DNA of 64,000 nt, taken from Entamoeba histolytica HM-1:IMSS (taxonomy: Eukaryota; Evosea; Mastigamoebida; Endamoebidae). A program made the position numbers and the translations under genes. Shown piece after piece: positions 63,410 through 64,000 of the stretch (the first letter of the stretch is position 1; every line of letters starts with the position of its first letter). The notes below the pieces were generated by a model. The model had not been told where the DNA came from. It worked only from the letters and a program-made list of their open reading frames with translations, and did no database searches. The stretch spans positions 63,612 to 127,611 of the forward strand of contig NW_001914860.1 of NCBI RefSeq assembly GCF_000208925.1. The letters are read 5' to 3'.

Positions 63410-64000
63410 TTATTTTTGTTTAAGTCTTAACATATTTAAGAATTTAGTACTATTCAAAACATCAGTACCTCCAATTAATATCTTTGGTGGAATTAATCCT
63501 TGATCTGAATAATTTTTTTTGATTTCTTGAATTGCAACGTTTTCTTCAAATGTAACACCACCAACAATAAAGATAATCAAATTTTGATTAATTTTATGAA
63601 TATCTCCAAATCCAGGAAAACATTTTTTAAGATCTTCTTTATTATATAAAATATTTCTAGCAATACTTTCTAATAATGGTTTATGTTGAGTATATACATT
63701 TTCTACTCCTCCACTTCCTTTGGCTATTTTTTTAACAAATTTTTTTAATCCAGTTTCATCAGGAAATACTTTTAAAGGTGGATTCTGCCCATAAGTTATA
63801 ATTGATTTAATCAATTGTGAATCTTCTAATTTAAATTTTTGTAATTGTAACATTGACCTAACATCTTCAGCTTTTTGAGGGAATCGATAAGCAAATAAAA
63901 CAGCCTCTTTTAGTCTATCGTTATATGGAATTGTGTTATCATTAATGATATTACTTAATTCTGCTAATGAAGAACTTAATGCATTATTAACTACTAATGC
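63410..64000 (-). CDS. Sec1/Munc18 protein, Vps45-like, C-terminal part (partial)
   Basis: The frame is open across the window edge at 64000 and ends at 63410, giving about 196 residues of the SM-protein C-terminus. Visible features are ELSNIINDNTIPYNDRLKEA, LFAYRFPQ, IIFIVGGVTFEE (the conserved SM hydrophobic strand plus GG.T.EE), and the final ILIGGTDVLNSTKFLNML, which matches the Vps45 ending GGT.VLNS..FL. Vps45 binds syntaxin-type SNAREs and drives endosome/TGN fusion. There is no sign of an intron in this part. The N-terminal two-thirds lie beyond the window. Confidence 0.85.
   Translation of the reverse strand, partial: ALVVNNALSSSLAELSNIINDNTIPYNDRLKEAVLFAYRFPQKAEDVRSMLQLQKFKLEDSQLIKSIITYGQNPPLKVFPDETGLKKFVKKIAKGSGGVENVYTQHKPLLESIARNILYNKEDLKKCFPGFGDIHKINQNLIIFIVGGVTFEENVAIQEIKKNYSDQGLIPPKILIGGTDVLNSTKFLNMLRLKQK

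Overview
The window is very AT-rich nuclear DNA from an amoeba of the genus Entamoeba, probably in the E. histolytica / E. dispar / E. nuttalli group. Four things support this: compact genes separated by short AT-rich spacers; short introns (about 48-63 bp) that nearly all begin GTTTGT and end in AG; a papain-type cysteine proteinase, BspA-like leucine-rich repeats and large RhoGEF/RhoGAP/Roco signalling proteins typical of this genus; and Entamoeba-type SINE and LINE non-LTR retrotransposons. The species itself cannot be settled by reading alone. Many gene models below were rebuilt by hand across introns, so their start or end differs from the longest open reading frame.

Layout. 1-3.8 kb: three minus-strand genes (partial guanine deaminase, secreted cysteine proteinase, secreted membrane-anchored glycosidase-like protein). 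3.8-5.15 kb: spacer holding a 648-bp chimeric SINE-like element flanked by a perfect 21-bp target-site duplication. 5.15-18 kb: housekeeping and signalling block (RasGAP, unknown 638-aa protein, PP4-like phosphatase, GNAT acetyltransferase, large protein with a UBL-like region, Ltv1, DNA polymerase alpha). 18.4-31.4 kb: a type I membrane protein, an alpha/beta-hydrolase remnant, eIF5A, a small coiled-coil protein, an unknown 748-aa protein, two secreted proteins, a BspA-like LRR protein and a UAP56/Sub2 helicase. 32.5-33.8 kb: a Rab GTPase with a SINE inserted 72 bp upstream of its start codon. 34.9-35.5 kb: a Rad60/Esc2-type double SUMO-like protein.

35.7-43.9 kb is a transposon graveyard. 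An old plus-strand LINE (35.69-36.18 plus 40.70-41.80 kb) was split by a younger, nearly full-length minus-strand LINE of the same family (36,179-40,698). A perfect 24-bp target-site duplication proves the nesting. Both copies are dead. About 2.1 kb of extremely AT-rich low-complexity DNA follows.

43.95-64 kb returns to genes: RBX1 RING protein, importin-5-like karyopherin, PUS3 pseudouridine synthase, an ankyrin-type protein, a 1,893-aa Roco protein (RhoGAP-GRAM-pseudo-myotubularin-LRR-Roc-COR-kinase), an EFR3-like protein, a WWE-BRCT protein, a BAR-like/DH-PH/RhoGAP/PH protein, a 60-aa coiled-coil protein and a partial Vps45-type SM protein.

There are no operons. Functional themes are small-GTPase control (Rab, RasGAP, RhoGEF/GAP, Roco, importin), membrane traffic (Vps45, Rab, EFR3-like), ubiquitin and SUMO-like pathways, and core DNA/RNA machinery. 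I found no tRNA, rRNA or CRISPR.
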